NCBI RefSeq assembly: GCF_027921745.1
Contig: NC_079238.1
Coordinates: 4,340,001 to 4,404,000, forward strand
DNA length: 64,000 nt
Reading direction: 5' to 3'
From: Schizosaccharomyces osmophilus
Taxonomy: Eukaryota > Ascomycota > Schizosaccharomycetes > Schizosaccharomycetales > Schizosaccharomycetaceae
Shown here: piece by piece, positions 43,742 through 54,961 of the stretch
Layout of the letters: each line of letters opens with the position of its first letter
How positions within the stretch are numbered: the first letter of the stretch is position 1
The notes under the pieces: model-generated
What the model was told of the DNA's origin: nothing
The model's input: only the letters and a program-made list of their open reading frames with translations
Databases searched by the model: none
Position numbers and translations under genes: made by a program

Positions 43742-45685
43742 ATGTCTGCTAATGCTGGAGCAACGGACTCCATGTCCATCGAGGAGACAAATAGACTTCG
43801 AATTTCTTTAGGCTTAAAACCCTTGGACGTGTCAGATAATTCTGGACAAAGTGAACCAAACCAGAAAGAACAACCTACATCTTCGCTTGACCAAGAGGCC
43901 ACAGCTCTTCAGAATTGGAAGGAAGAAGAAGAGAAAAAACGGAATGAAAGAGAAAAAAATGAAATCACATCCAAACTTCAAAGTATACGCCAAAAGAATG
44001 ATCAGCGACGACGTGTACAGGGAAAGTCTTTGGCTGACATTCTGGCTACCGAAGAAGAAGAAGAAGCATCTTCGGATGATACACGCTCTTGGGTTCTAAA
44101 AATGAGAAAAAAAGCATTAGAGAAGAATACGAGCGAAAGCTCTGCGCCCAAAGAGGTTTTAAAACCCATTAGAAAGAAACCCGCTAAGGAACTTCCCAAA
44201 GAAACAGGGGCTTCGTTGGAAGGAATACGTATAGCTCACAATTTTCAGAAACTGAATTCCGAAAACGATTTAACGCTAACTCTTCGTGATTCCGACGTTC
44301 TGGAAAATAATGATGGTGATTTATTGGAAAGCAATGAAATTGCGCAACAAGAGGCCCTTCTCAAAAAAATAGAAGAAAAAAAAGCGAATGCTGGCTATAA
44401 GCCTTATGAAGACGAAGGAGAAATTAATAATGATTCTGAACCAAAGAAGGATTTCACGGAAGGAGTCACTGTCATCGGAGAGAATAATGCCTTAGTTCAA
44501 GGAAAGGATATTGCAGATGAGGGACAATCGGTCGCTAACAGAGGTATTCGGATTTCACTTTCAGACACCACTCCTTCCACGCCTGCAGTTTCAGACTATC
44601 GAGATATTAAGATAAAAAAGAGCAAGAAAAACCGATCTAGAGAAGATAGAAGAAAGCGTAAACTTGACGATATTGAAGGTGATGAATTCCAGTCAGGAAC
44701 CACTGCAGAAGGAAATGTACCTGAAGCACAAAACCCAACCTTTACAGCTAAAGAAAAACAGGAGAATATTCAGAGAAAAATACAAGGTTTGAATAGTCAG
44801 TCAGTCGTTGAAGATGATGATTTGCAGGATGTTTTGGCTTTACAAAGAAGAACTGCTCAAAAGAGAGCAAGAATGTTACGACCTGAACAATTTGCAGAGC
44901 ATGTTCAAAACCAAAAAAATATAGAAGAGGAGGAAAATGAAGATGAAACTAATTCTAGAGGAATGATTATTAATGACACTCGATCTTTTGTTGATTCTCT
45001 TCAACAAGTAGACGATGCAGAGCCTTCTGTCAACCCTGATGAGAAGCAAGGCGAAGAGGCTTCTGAAAATCAGTATACTGTTACCATCCCAACTAACCTT
45101 GAACCCAGAAATGTCATTCCTGAAGAGGAGGAAGCTGTTGTTGAAGATAACGGATCCCAATCGCCGTCACAAAAGGCAACCGACGTCCCCGAAGATGAAC
45201 CACTCGTTTCCGGCGGTGTTGGCACAGTGTTGAATATCCTTAAAAACAAAGGTGTTGTTAAGGTTTCTGAAGAAGCCCAAGAAAAAATGCGCAGAGAGGA
45301 AGAATACAATAAATGGTTTGCAAAGAAACAGAATGCCCGACGTGAGTTAGAAGATCAAAGAAAGCATCAGAAAGAGCAAGATCGTGCTAGTGGAAAGCTG
45401 AATCACATGACTCAAAAAGAGCGTGAACAGTATGCCAAACGGGAGAATGAAAAATGGGATCGTCTTATTGCCAAGGTTGAAATGGAACAGTTCCAAGACT
45501 ATAAACCTGAAGTGAACATTCGTTACGTTGATGAATTTGGAGTTGAACTAGGGCCAAAAGAAGCATACAAATATTTATTATCACACCAATTTCACGGAAA
45601 AGGATCTGGAAAAGCAAAGACAGAGAAGCGGTTACGAAAGATTGAAGACATGAAAAAAGAAGAAAGAAAGCCAATTTTTGAATAA
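43742..45685 (+). CDS. snu66: U4/U6.U5 tri-snRNP protein Snu66 (SART1 family)
   Basis: A single exon of 647 residues, mostly charged and helical. Snu66 belongs to the tri-snRNP and is released during spliceosome activation. The N-terminal RLRISLGLKPL at residues 18-28 is a Hub1-interaction (HIND) motif, the site where the ubiquitin-like protein Hub1 binds Snu66. Further on are the SART1 features: WKEEEEKKRNERE, ADILATEEEE, GIRIAHN near residue 160, and the C-terminal core ENEKWDRLIAKVEMEQFQDY with VNIRYVDEFG and YLLSHQFHGKGSGK. The end matches the family, so the frame is complete. The 3' end is only 61 bases from the convergent ptb1 stop. Matches SPAC167.03c. Confidence 0.95.
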   Translation: MSANAGATDSMSIEETNRLRISLGLKPLDVSDNSGQSEPNQKEQPTSSLDQEATALQNWKEEEEKKRNEREKNEITSKLQSIRQKNDQRRRVQGKSLADILATEEEEEASSDDTRSWVLKMRKKALEKNTSESSAPKEVLKPIRKKPAKELPKETGASLEGIRIAHNFQKLNSENDLTLTLRDSDVLENNDGDLLESNEIAQQEALLKKIEEKKANAGYKPYEDEGEINNDSEPKKDFTEGVTVIGENNALVQGKDIADEGQSVANRGIRISLSDTTPSTPAVSDYRDIKIKKSKKNRSREDRRKRKLDDIEGDEFQSGTTAEGNVPEAQNPTFTAKEKQENIQRKIQGLNSQSVVEDDDLQDVLALQRRTAQKRARMLRPEQFAEHVQNQKNIEEEENEDETNSRGMIINDTRSFVDSLQQVDDAEPSVNPDEKQGEEASENQYTVTIPTNLEPRNVIPEEEEAVVEDNGSQSPSQKATDVPEDEPLVSGGVGTVLNILKNKGVVKVSEEAQEKMRREEEYNKWFAKKQNARRELEDQRKHQKEQDRASGKLNHMTQKEREQYAKRENEKWDRLIAKVEMEQFQDYKPEVNIRYVDEFGVELGPKEAYKYLLSHQFHGKGSGKAKTEKRLRKIEDMKKEERKPIFE

Positions 45686-45746
45686 TGAAGGCATGACTTC
45701 ATGTATATGTACTTTAATTATATGCAATAATCAATAATAATTATCA

Positions 45747-46973
45747 TCAGAGGTTATATTTCTTCGTTACTTCTAGCGGTAGGCAAAATCGTGCATCTAT
45801 AGGTTCCAAGTCTGGGTATCGTAGCAAGGACAGAGCCGTTAGGGAAAAGCATGTGTGATAGACATCCGGAATGTCTTCTCTACGATCAGAAAAGCCACCG
45901 GTCTCTTGGTCTTGTGCGCTTAGTGTGAAGCTTATCAAGCCATTCCTGTCTATCCATTCCAATTTTTCGATGATTGCCAATGGGGATAGTACCCACCATC
46001 CATAACAACTCTAAGGATCGATGAGTAAATAGTAAAATAAAAAGAGGTTTTCAAACTTACATCTGGGAGCTTTTCAGGACGGCCATTCAGTCCGCCGTTT
46101 TTGGTTTGTCGCTCACTGAGCCACCAGCCCAGTAAATCTTGATCAATACTATCTAATTGCTTTAGTATAGCAAGAGAGGCTACACAAGTAAAAACTAAAA
46201 AGAAATGTTAGGACATGATAAGAGGCAATCTGTAAACGTGAGCCTACCATAAGCAGCATGCGTTTCAGCTCCAGGGCATAAACCGAATCCGCCATCAAAG
46301 TTACGGCATTTAAGAATCCAATCAATTGCGGCTGATTTATTTAACATATCTAATCGACCCAAAAGCGCCAAACAATTTATGCCGGCGTACAGAAAACGAG
46401 CATCAGTTTCACCCCATCGGTCACCTTTCATCGACCCGTCTTCATTCTGTAGGTTGATAATATCTGAATAAAATACAGGTTAGAAAAGCTCTGTAAGGAT
46501 TAAAAATAAAAAAACAAAGATTATTCATACAAGAAGCTACTTTATCCCGATCGATTCTATCTAAGGAATCCAGCATCAACAAAACCTGAACTGCATAAAC
46601 AGTATTGGTAATATGATCATCATGACCAGGATAGCAGGCGAATCCTCCTATAAAAATCTCAATTAGCAAATCATCATACGGAAATAAAAAGAAAAGTCAT
46701 TAACAAACCTGACTCTGTAAGACATGATAGCAGGAACGAAACAATTTGCTCTTTTTGTAATTCTTCTTTCTTGTTCAAGGTCCAATAGCTCATGCAGCTC
46801 CAATAAATAGCACTAACATGTAAATGTTCTTTCAACCAAAAGTCTAATTCATCCTGGCCCTATGTTGTAAAACGCGTAAGTCACTAAATAATCTAAGTCT
46901 CCTTTTATCTTCATACCTGGCCTAATTTATTCAAATAATTTAAGTGCTTGCTTCGTTCTAAATTCATACTCAT
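45747..46973 (-). CDS. ptb1: Rab geranylgeranyltransferase (GGTase II) beta subunit
   Basis: Six exons: 46973-46917, 46859-46709, 46647-46531, 46463-46248, 46194-46061 and 46010-45747, giving 312 residues. The enzyme adds geranylgeranyl groups to Rab GTPases held by Rab escort protein; this is the catalytic subunit of a heterodimer. Prenyltransferase repeats are visible ([77 protein letters not shown]). The zinc ligands fit Asp225, Cys227 and His277. Every exon ends with a good donor and the phases agree throughout. The start context offers two Met close together at 46973 and 46967. Matches SPAC167.02 by position. Confidence 0.94.
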
Positions 46974-47218
46974 GACTATGATGGTTTTAAGAGTGAGTGT
47001 TCATCCCAACATAGAAGCAGTGTGCGTGTTCTGTTCTGAAGTTTGCTATTAGTGCCTTATACGTTTGATTCTATAAATAATCCTAGATATACCTGTTTGT
47101 TATATCTTTTATTTTCAAGTTCCACAAACAAAAGGGTGAATCTACTATTTTAATAAAACGTCAACAACAAAAGTTTAATAACTTTCATTCCAATTCAATT
47201 GATTCGAAGGACTAACAA

Positions 47219-47851
47219 ATGGCGAATACTTATTCATTCTTTTTTATTATAACGTTTTTTTTTCACTTGTTCGGTTCAACTTTAGGAAACACTGAAATCA
47301 TTAATTTTAAAGCAACTCACTCGAACAACAGGAGTAAAAGCTGTCAACTAAAAGTACAAGAGGCTTTGTCGCAAACATTATTATTGCAGCCATATCCTAT
47401 TGATTCCGAAAAGGGCATTTCCGAATCCGCAACCATAGTTGCGTTGCAAGCCTGCGGCTTAAAAGAAAACGCCTGGTATCAGTTGAGAGCCTCTTGGCCA
47501 GCTGTTGTATGTTGAACATATTTCTTAATTTATTCTGACATTTTAGTACCCTTCTGATATCGACCTTGCCTGGAATGATACCCATTGTCTTCTGCACCTG
47601 TACGCGTCATTCTATTCCGCAAATACTTCTCTCATGAAAAACCCACGTCCAGTTCCTGTTCAAATTGGTAAGCTATGTTTTATTACTGAGTCTAACGACA
47701 CAATACTCATCAATTTTACTTAGATCTGGATCCACTGATTTTGGGTTTCTTACCCAGCAGTGTTATACCCACTGTCATTGTGATTACAGCATTAGTAGTT
47801 TCTAGCATCCCTTTTGCTTTTTTTATTCTAAAAAAACAAAAACAGGACTGA
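47219..47851 (+). CDS. Small type I ER membrane protein, possibly Pga1-like
   Basis: Three exons: 47219-47506, 47547-47667 and 47724-47851, giving 178 residues. The first 24 residues form a cleavable signal sequence (IITFFFHLFGSTLG), the luminal part has a few Cys and several N-glycosylation sites (NNRS, NDTH, NTSL), and a single membrane span (IPTVIVITALVVSSIPFAFF) near the end leaves a short Lys-rich tail resembling an ER retrieval signal. Size and topology fit Pga1, the cofactor of GPI mannosyltransferase II, or a PIG-X-like subunit of mannosyltransferase I. Sequence similarity is too weak for me to decide. Splice sites are good (GTATGT and GTAAGC donors), so the gene looks real. Convergent with ire1. 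Confidence 0.72.
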
Positions 47852-48010
47852 TATTCACAAACTACTAGTTCACGTTTACCTCTATTAAGACTGCATACAA
47901 GCTGAGCAAACATCAAAATTCTATTAATTCTAAGTATGAGTCTAAATCATTTAAATATGTTTTTTTTAATTAAACAAAAAAAAATCGTTTAAACCATAAA
48001 GAATTTTAAC

Positions 48011-51000
48011 TTACATTAGGTAATCAGCATTAAAGTAGCGTTCAAATTGCGGCTCTTCATATAATTCTGCTTTAACAACATGAAAGCAATGCAGAAGTAA
48101 CAGCGGAAACTTTTCTGTAAAGTACGCAGTAAAGCCGTCGGGAAGGCTTCCCAATAGAGCGCGTACATTATCTGGTAAATCTTGATAATGATGCCTCTAA
48201 ATATTGTCAGCGAAACCCCCGTATACCATCGCATGTAATGTCAGTACTTACCTTATTTCTTAATACCCGAAGTATATCTAAAATTTTAGAACCGTCATAT
48301 TTTCGATACCTTCCAAGATTGTCAATCAAAGAGTTGTGTAAGTCGGCCATCCAATCTTTGCCAACAACTAAGTGAGCGTTATTTTCTAGACATTGAAGCA
48401 AAGGAGAAGGAGGATCACGCTCTTCCGCCTCAAACCTATCAGATACGTTGATCAAAAAATCCAGTTTTTTGGAGTAATTCCAAAAAAGCGGATGGTTAAC
48501 TATATTCTCTATGGTTGGGCGGTCCTTAGGACTGAAACTAATCATCTCTGATATTAAATCAACAGCCAAAGTCCCATATTCACCCATCAAGCCAAGGTCT
48601 TCAAGATTGTATTCTCCTTTCAATATATTAGACTCGCATTCATATTGATTACCAAAAGGGTGTTTACCACCAGAAAGGGTGAAGTAAAAGATACATCCCA
48701 AAGCAAAAATATCAGTTGCATGACTTGCCTGACGAATCCTTCCTTCATGACTCGTACAGTGAATCTCTTTCGCTTCCTGTGAAACTAAGCCTCGAAGAAT
48801 CTCTTGAGAACGCCATCCGTATGAGCCAGCTGCTTCAAACGTAGTAGTATGAAATGAACTTTGGCTAATATTCACTTTTTTACTTAAACCAAAATCGGAT
48901 ATTAAAGGCTTGATGATGAGATTGTTATTGTGGGTGACCTTTCTGGAAAGTAGGATATTTTGTGGCTTTAAATCACGATGAACCAAATCTAAAGTGTGAA
49001 GATGCCTCAGTCCCAGTGCGATTTGATATAACAAAGCAATTCTATCAATTTCCTGTACCATTTCATGATGAATCAGAGGATGCTCTATTACTTCAGCTAA
49101 AGTGCATTCACCTAACTCGATCACGACATAAAGGAATTTATCGCTTTGCTGTCTACAATAGTAACGGACGATGTTTGGATGATCGTCACTTTTTTGAAGA
49201 AGTTGAATTTCTCTTGTAGCCAACTCATAAAAATCTAAAAGGATGCGTTTCACAGCGACATCTCGATCTTCGTACTTTCCTCTATAAACAATTGTCCCAT
49301 GGCTTCCATAACCAAGTATATCTGGAAAAATAGTTAAGGAATTCAGCGTTAAAGAGCCATCAGAGTTTTGACTCGTAGATTTTTGGATAATGGGCCCTAT
49401 GTTTCCAACTGTGCCAGTATTGTCAGTTTGCGTTACTGCCGAATCTCTGACGAATGAGTCTATCACGTTTCCATGTTCATGTTCATCAGTGGTCCTTCTC
49501 TTTTTTCGATTTTTGCGGCGTCGCTTAGTTATATCGGCCTTTGTTGCATCCGTTGTAGCATTATTAGGATTTTCTGGCATAGCATCCCTAGCACCAAACT
49601 TTTGCTTTCGCTTTTGTGAGAAAAATATAAACAAACCCAATAGTAGAGCAATGCTGAGGATTAAAATACTCCGGAACAATAAGGAAGAAGGTGAGTCAGC
49701 GTCACCCGCATCTAACAAAGGAACTTGATTTTGATCGGATGAAAGGGCCAGCCTGTCAGACTCAACACCCTCTAAATAATATTCGGGAAAACACTCAGTG
49801 GGCAAGGATAGCAAAGGGACGTCTGCAGTTCTCAATGGATGTAATCCTATTATACTGCTTATAGGTACATGTGATCCAGGATATAGATAGCACGCCGCAT
49901 TTGGAACTGCGGAAACAAGGGGAAATTGTTTAGTCGACATAGCGTACCAATTATAAGGAGAAAGAGTGTTTAAATAAACGCTTTCAGTGTCATTCGAAAA
50001 CAAATTCGGAAACATGTTTTGAATGAACACATCAATTGGTTGATGAAGCAAACGAGAATTGGGAAAATAACTGTATTCCTCTGTGGATGATTCCGGGAAT
50101 GACACAACATCGAAGACGGAAGTGGCAGGAATTGCCAAATTAATATTTTGAACAACGCGTTTCTTTTTCAGATCTAAAACGATCAAATCATCTTCTGCAT
50201 TTGGAAATGCTAATTTGGAATCTAAAGGGGCCCGATATGAAGAACCATGAACTAAGTCACTCTTGCTAGGGCTCCATTCAACAAAAATGATATCCAAAAG
50301 AAGAGAAGACCCTTGATAAATACTGACTTTGTATTCAGTTCTCGCAATATCTATGATTGCTTTGCCTGAAAGTGAAGCTTCTAGCTGATTATCATCCAAC
50401 AAATCCAAAGAATCAACTGCATCACCACCAGCTTTAGTCTGACCAAATTCAAAGTCTCTTCGATGACTTGAATCCTCTGCTTTGAACAAATGATTGGGAG
50501 TAGACGTGTCATATGATGAAGAAACTGCAGAACGAGCAGCCTGAATACTTCCCCTAGAATCATATTGAGAAAAAATCTTTCCACTTAAGGCATCTATCGT
50601 TAACAATGTTGTTTGTTTACTTCCAACGAAAATGTTGTTGTCCAGTAAACGTATGGGAGAAGCGTTGACAAGACTACGAAGATTATGCGGAAGTCGAACC
50701 AAACCAGTCTTGATGTTAAAGGCATATAAAATTCCGCCGTCAATCGGTTCCACAAACCATAGAGTGTCATTGCCAGAGACATAGGAAGCTGCTTGCAAAG
50801 CACCTAAAGACCTATCTCCGGGAAATGAGTGAAGGGAAGATGGAGTAAATTGCCTAATCTCATTTTTTGGAAGAATTGGATAGTCCTGAAGGACGGAAAC
50901 GTTTTCAGTTTCTCCAAGTGACCATAGTCTATTGCCAGATGAACGATCGTAGCCGTGTAAAATACCATCAACAGTAGAAACAAGGAAGACGTTCTGTAAT

Positions 51001-51209
51001 TTGGCCCCTGCAAAGTTTCTAGAGGCTTCGAATGAAGAGGAAAGCGAATGCCCATTACCCTGACCTTGTGGCAGACCGGAGGAAGAAAAAAGTATCAAAT
51101 CATTGACAGAAGTGCTAGGAGTAGGATCCGATAATGAATGACAGATTTGAACAATACAAAGGAAAACTAATACAACAAAAGTTATAGTAGAAAGAAAACC
51201 CAATTTCAT
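48011..51209 (-). CDS. ire1: Ire1, ER-stress sensor kinase and RNase
   Basis: Two exons (51209-48252 and 48196-48011), about 1047 residues. The ATG at 51209 starts a signal sequence ([18 protein letters not shown]). The luminal domain senses unfolded protein, with [22 protein letters not shown] being typical beta-repeat sequence. A span near 510-530 ([16 protein letters not shown]) is followed by a kinase with [28 protein letters not shown] and SDFGLSKK. The KEN RNase domain comes last ([11 protein letters not shown], then [15 protein letters not shown] and [10 protein letters not shown]). The one intron interrupts the RNase domain, so an unspliced message would lack a working nuclease. In S. 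pombe, Ire1 has no HAC1 target and instead cleaves many ER mRNAs (RIDD). Matches SPAC167.01. Confidence 0.96.
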
Positions 51210-51894
51210 AAGTAGCTGGTTTAAGCTGTTCAAAATGCTTCTTTCTTGAAACGAAATTTGTAGACAATTTCTTTTATTTACGAATTAATCATTTCTTTTC
51301 CAATCAACGCCAATTTATTAGGAAAAGAGAAAATTTTGGTAGGAACTATTTTGCGGTTGTTGCTTAGTGTCAGTTTGCAATCGAAAAAGTCTTGTCAAGA
51401 GGCAAACCACCCACCGATTTGGAAGGTTCGCAATCTTTTGGACACTCTTAGATTAGAACAAAAAAAACCTCCTACAACTTCCAAAAGCGGCTCTAAAGGG
51501 ACAGAAAGGTACTTTTAGCACTGTATACAATAATTGGAACCTGAAGTATTCGAGAATGATGAATCTCAATATCGAAGTTCTTTCTGTATTTCTTTCCGAG
51601 TTCCAAGTCTTTTGGTTACTGACTTTTGCTTCCTTCTCTTTCCAACAATTCACTGTCCAAATTCACAATTGCCATCTTTTGTTTATTAATGATATGGAAA
51701 TCTTATCACTCCATTTTTTAAAAAAATATTCCGTAATCTTCTTTCGAATTTTAAACATCTGTTCAAGTTCGTTATTAGTATATAACATCGCAAAGGACCA
51801 CTAAACTCAACACCATAAATTCCGAGAAACTTGCCTGTATAACAGTTCCAAATATACTCAATCTAATTCTTGTTCTTGTATCACTATATGTAAC
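51210..51894. other. Divergent promoter region, ire1 and the SERF gene
   Basis: Contains a plus-strand open frame at about 51310-51515 with no ATG, ending in a Ser/Lys-rich stretch; it has no clear donor or family. The rest is AT-rich. No ER-stress element is recognised. Confidence 0.45.
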
Positions 51895-52498
51895 ATGTCT
51901 CGTAAGTAACCATAAATTATAAAGTACAACCGGTAAGAAATCTTTACCGCTAACCTACATTTCCCCGAGTCCCTTTTTTTCGTAGTATCATGATACATGG
52001 TCGCTATAACTGGTATTGCCATTTTTCTTTGTCGCAGGTTCATCCATTAGATTGCATATTGCAATGCATTGGTTTTGTACATTTTACCTGAGCTTGAAAG
52101 CACGATGCGGTATCATTCTTTTCTTTATGGGAACCGGGGGCCGAAAAGGGTTGAGTAGGATTTGAAAAGTTGTTCCTGATCTTTCGGATGGTGGAATGTC
52201 AACTAATACACTATAGGTGGTAACCAGCGTGAGACTGATCGTGTCCGTAATGCCAAAAAGCAACAGGCAGGTAAAAAGAAACAGGACGGAAATCCTGCCA
52301 AACGTCTTGAAGCGTATGTAGAAACGATTTACCCAGTGATCAATAAACAGCACAGAATTAACACTTTGTTAGCCAGGCTGAAATTATGAGAGCAAAACAA
52401 CGTGCTGCTGATGAGAAAAAGGGAGCTACTGGTTCCCAAAAGGTACATATATAATTTCTGTTTTCTAGTATTTTGTACTAACCTAGCATTTTTAGTAG
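51895..52498 (+). CDS. SERF (4F5) family protein
   Basis: A tiny gene rebuilt from four exons: 51895-51901, 52217-52313, 52373-52442 and a last exon from 52496 that starts with the stop codon. The product is about 58 residues, MSRGNQRETDRVRNAKK to GATGSQK, very basic, with the conserved N-terminus of SERF/4F5 proteins. SERF proteins bind nucleic acids and acidic or amyloid-forming proteins and promote their aggregation. All junctions have good donors (GTAAGT, GTATGT) and the last intron has a perfect TACTAAC branch site; without splicing it, a VHI tail ends at 52454. The first coding exon has only 7 bases. Matches S. pombe SPAC1705.02, described as a human 4F5S homolog. Convergent with ecm33. 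Confidence 0.86.
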
Positions 52499-53172
52499 CG
52501 CATAATACACAGTCTTTTTAGTTGCAATAAATTTAGTGCAATTGGTGCTTCGTTTATCAAATCCCAGCATCTGCCTCTTTTCCTGTAAGCAAATCCAATC
52601 CTCATACATGACTTCGTTGATGCTTTTTTTAAGTGTGCCGTTTTGTACACATACATGTTACATAGTATTTTATAATCACAGTTACCATTCTACATCAAGC
52701 ATAGATATATCCAACAGCTGCTATTATGAAAGCGTTTTTCAACAAGACTCAGTACAAAGTCAATGGACAAACTATTATCATTTAAAAAATACAAGGGCAA
52801 CTGCAATTACAACTATCGACACAAAAACAATTAACCAAACATTATATATTTATATCTACAATTAACAAATTAAGCTAGATGGTATATAAATGCAAAACAG
52901 ACCAAAGGAAATCAGGGTATAACAAAAACAGTTCTGTACCAACTTTCAAAGATATCAATCATGATATCACCAGAACACCTTGCCTATTTCTATAGACAAG
53001 CCAATTTACCTGAGAAAACAACAGTCCTACGACACTTAAATAGCAAAATAAAACAATTTTGCTCGCATACAAACAATAAATATCCATCCCTTCAACAGCA
53101 GAAAGGGAAATTAATGCAAACGCTAGCTAAAACCATCACATTTTAGGGAATCCGAAATTAAATGAAGCTCAC
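52499..53172. other. Convergent 3' intergenic region with a doubtful small frame
   Basis: Mostly 3'UTR of the SERF gene and ecm33. A 61-codon frame with an ATG at 52961 ends at 53146; it is soluble, Gln/Lys-rich and not recognised. Nothing else stands out. Confidence 0.45.
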
Positions 53173-54417
53173 TTACAAGCTGAGAGCAGCACCGAAGAGG
53201 GTAACGATACCAACAACACCAGCGGAGAAAGCAACAGTGGAAGCACCAGACTTTTGGCTAGAAGCAGACTTACCATGCTCGGCAGAGGAGTCAGAGCCGG
53301 AAGCAGAAGAAGTAGCGGAGGAGCCATCAGAGGTAGCAGTGTTGCTGACAGAGGAAGACTTGGCAATGCTAGATACGGCACCCTTGCAAGTCCAATCATT
53401 ACCCTTGATAACATCGTCACTCTTCTTGAAGGGGCAAGAGAAGTTGCTAGACTTGCTTTCAACCAACAAACTACCACGAACATCAGAAAGCTTGGGGAAA
53501 TCAACTTCAGAGTAGTTACCGAGCAAAGTAAGACCACCACCGACTTCAGAGAGCTTAGGGAAACCAGAGACCTTGACCAGATCAGTGTTGTTGATGGTGA
53601 AACTACCACCAACGCTAGTCAAGTTGGGAAGGCTTAAGCTGTTAAGATCAGTAGAGTCCATGAAGTAGAGGGATTGGGACACAGAGGTGAGGTAGGGAAG
53701 GGAGACATTGTTAAGGGAGGTATCGGTGAAACCAAGACTGCCCTTAGTAGACTTCAAGTTACCGACGAAAACGTTGCTGATACCGTTGAAGTTGGCATCA
53801 GAGCTAACATTGGCAAGCTTGCTAAAGTTTACGTCAACCTTCTTGGCGTTGGCAGCAATGTTGATAGATGAGGCGGTTTCCAATTGGGGCATGTCGATAG
53901 ATTGGATGTATTTGTTGTTGTTGATATTGAAAGTACCGATGTTAGTGATATCAATACCCTTGATGGACTGGAGTCCGGTGTTGACGATTTCGACATTATT
54001 AGCCTTCTTGATACCATTGTTGAATTGGAGTTCTCCCAAGTTGGGTAAAACCTTGAGTTCCAAAGAACCGACCTCGTTAAGCTTAGGGGCAGGAAGACTG
54101 TTCAAACGGGTCATATCATGAATGCTAAACGTACCGTCGACAGTTTCTAAGTCTGGGAAGTTGACGGTTTCTAAGTGAGGGCTGTTGGAAACAACAATAC
54201 CACCAGTGACTTCCTTAACACCTACGATGTTGAGAACAGTGATACCAGAGGCTTGCAAGTTGTCAACGTGTAAGCTGCCGTCTAACTTGCTGCAGCTTTT
54301 GATGTTGTCGAGGTCACTTTGGGCGGTGACATTTTTGTCGCCGGAGCAGTTATCATTGTCGGCAAGAACGCGAGATGCGAGTAAAAGGAATGAAAGAGAA
54401 AGAGACTTGAATAACAT
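53173..54417 (-). CDS. ecm33: GPI-anchored cell wall protein Ecm33
   Basis: A single exon of 414 residues, near the family size. Ecm33 proteins are GPI-anchored cell-surface glycoproteins needed for normal wall structure. A signal peptide covers residues 1-19 (cleavage after VLA). The body shows the leucine-rich receptor-L-type repeats of the family (for example SLHVDNLQASGITVLNIVG, HLETVNFPDLETVDG, LSLPNLTSVGG). Many NxS/T sites are present. The C-terminal 70 residues are Ser-rich and end in a hydrophobic GPI signal (STVAFSAGVVGIVTLFGAA). Codon bias is high. In S. pombe the gene (SPAC1705.03c) is controlled by the Pmk1 MAPK pathway through Atf1 and Mbx1. It has a TATA box at 54701-54707 and a 1.6 kb upstream region. 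Confidence 0.95.
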   Translation of the reverse strand: MLFKSLSLSFLLLASRVLADNDNCSGDKNVTAQSDLDNIKSCSKLDGSLHVDNLQASGITVLNIVGVKEVTGGIVVSNSPHLETVNFPDLETVDGTFSIHDMTRLNSLPAPKLNEVGSLELKVLPNLGELQFNNGIKKANNVEIVNTGLQSIKGIDITNIGTFNINNNKYIQSIDMPQLETASSINIAANAKKVDVNFSKLANVSSDANFNGISNVFVGNLKSTKGSLGFTDTSLNNVSLPYLTSVSQSLYFMDSTDLNSLSLPNLTSVGGSFTINNTDLVKVSGFPKLSEVGGGLTLLGNYSEVDFPKLSDVRGSLLVESKSSNFSCPFKKSDDVIKGNDWTCKGAVSSIAKSSSVSNTATSDGSSATSSASGSDSSAEHGKSASSQKSGASTVAFSAGVVGIVTLFGAALSL

Positions 54418-54700
54418 GATGTATCAAATGCTTTAGATGTTAGATGATAAAAAGAAAATCAAAAACGACAGCGAAAGATTAAAAAATATGCAAAAGATTC
54501 GGTCTTTTATGAAAGATGCGAATATGAACGATGAAAAGATGGAAGGTGTTTCAAAAGAAGGACCGACCGAGAAGAAAAACGAAAAAATGAACAAGCAAAG
54601 AAAAACAAATAGCAAAAGAGCTTAAAATTCAATGAAAACTTGAATTAATAGTGAGAAGTGTTTCGCTTTGATCTGGTGTCTAAAGGACGGAAGTCCTGCC

Positions 54701-54707
54701 TTATATA
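54701..54707 (-). promoter_or_regulatory. TATA box of ecm33
   Basis: TATATAA on the minus strand, about 285 bases upstream of the ecm33 ATG, next to a GC-richer segment. Its position fits a long leader of a strongly expressed gene. Confidence 0.65.
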
Positions 54708-54937
54708 GTAGAAAAGTCTCGTTTCCGTGACTTTCCTCGCGCTACCTGAAAACCCGCAACCGTTGCAATGTTTACAGCCATCAGAGTACAACCAGCCAGC
54801 TCGTTGCCCGAGCGACAAACAATCGTATATGCGAGAACATGAACACTACGACGTTTGATTGGCTGATCTCCGACTGATAGTAAGACAAACGCGCTTTAAT
54901 GGTCGCGGTTGCTGCGGTAACGAGATACCACGGAAAT

Positions 54938-54961
54938 GTAAACAAATGGGGTGTAAACAAA
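54938..54961 (+). promoter_or_regulatory. Paired forkhead-type (FLEX-like) sites
   Basis: Two copies of GTAAACAAA at 54938-54946 and 54953-54961, separated by six bases. This is the core bound by fission yeast forkhead factors such as Fkh2, Sep1 and Mei4. They lie about 520 bases upstream of ecm33. Confidence 0.6.

Noticed and set aside
51310-51515. Open plus-strand frame upstream of the SERF gene
   Set aside because: No ATG and no matching upstream exon; ends without a clear donor. Probably chance within the ire1 promoter.
53254-53637. Plus frames opposite ecm33
   Set aside because: Antisense shadows caused by codon bias and repeated leucine-rich sequence.
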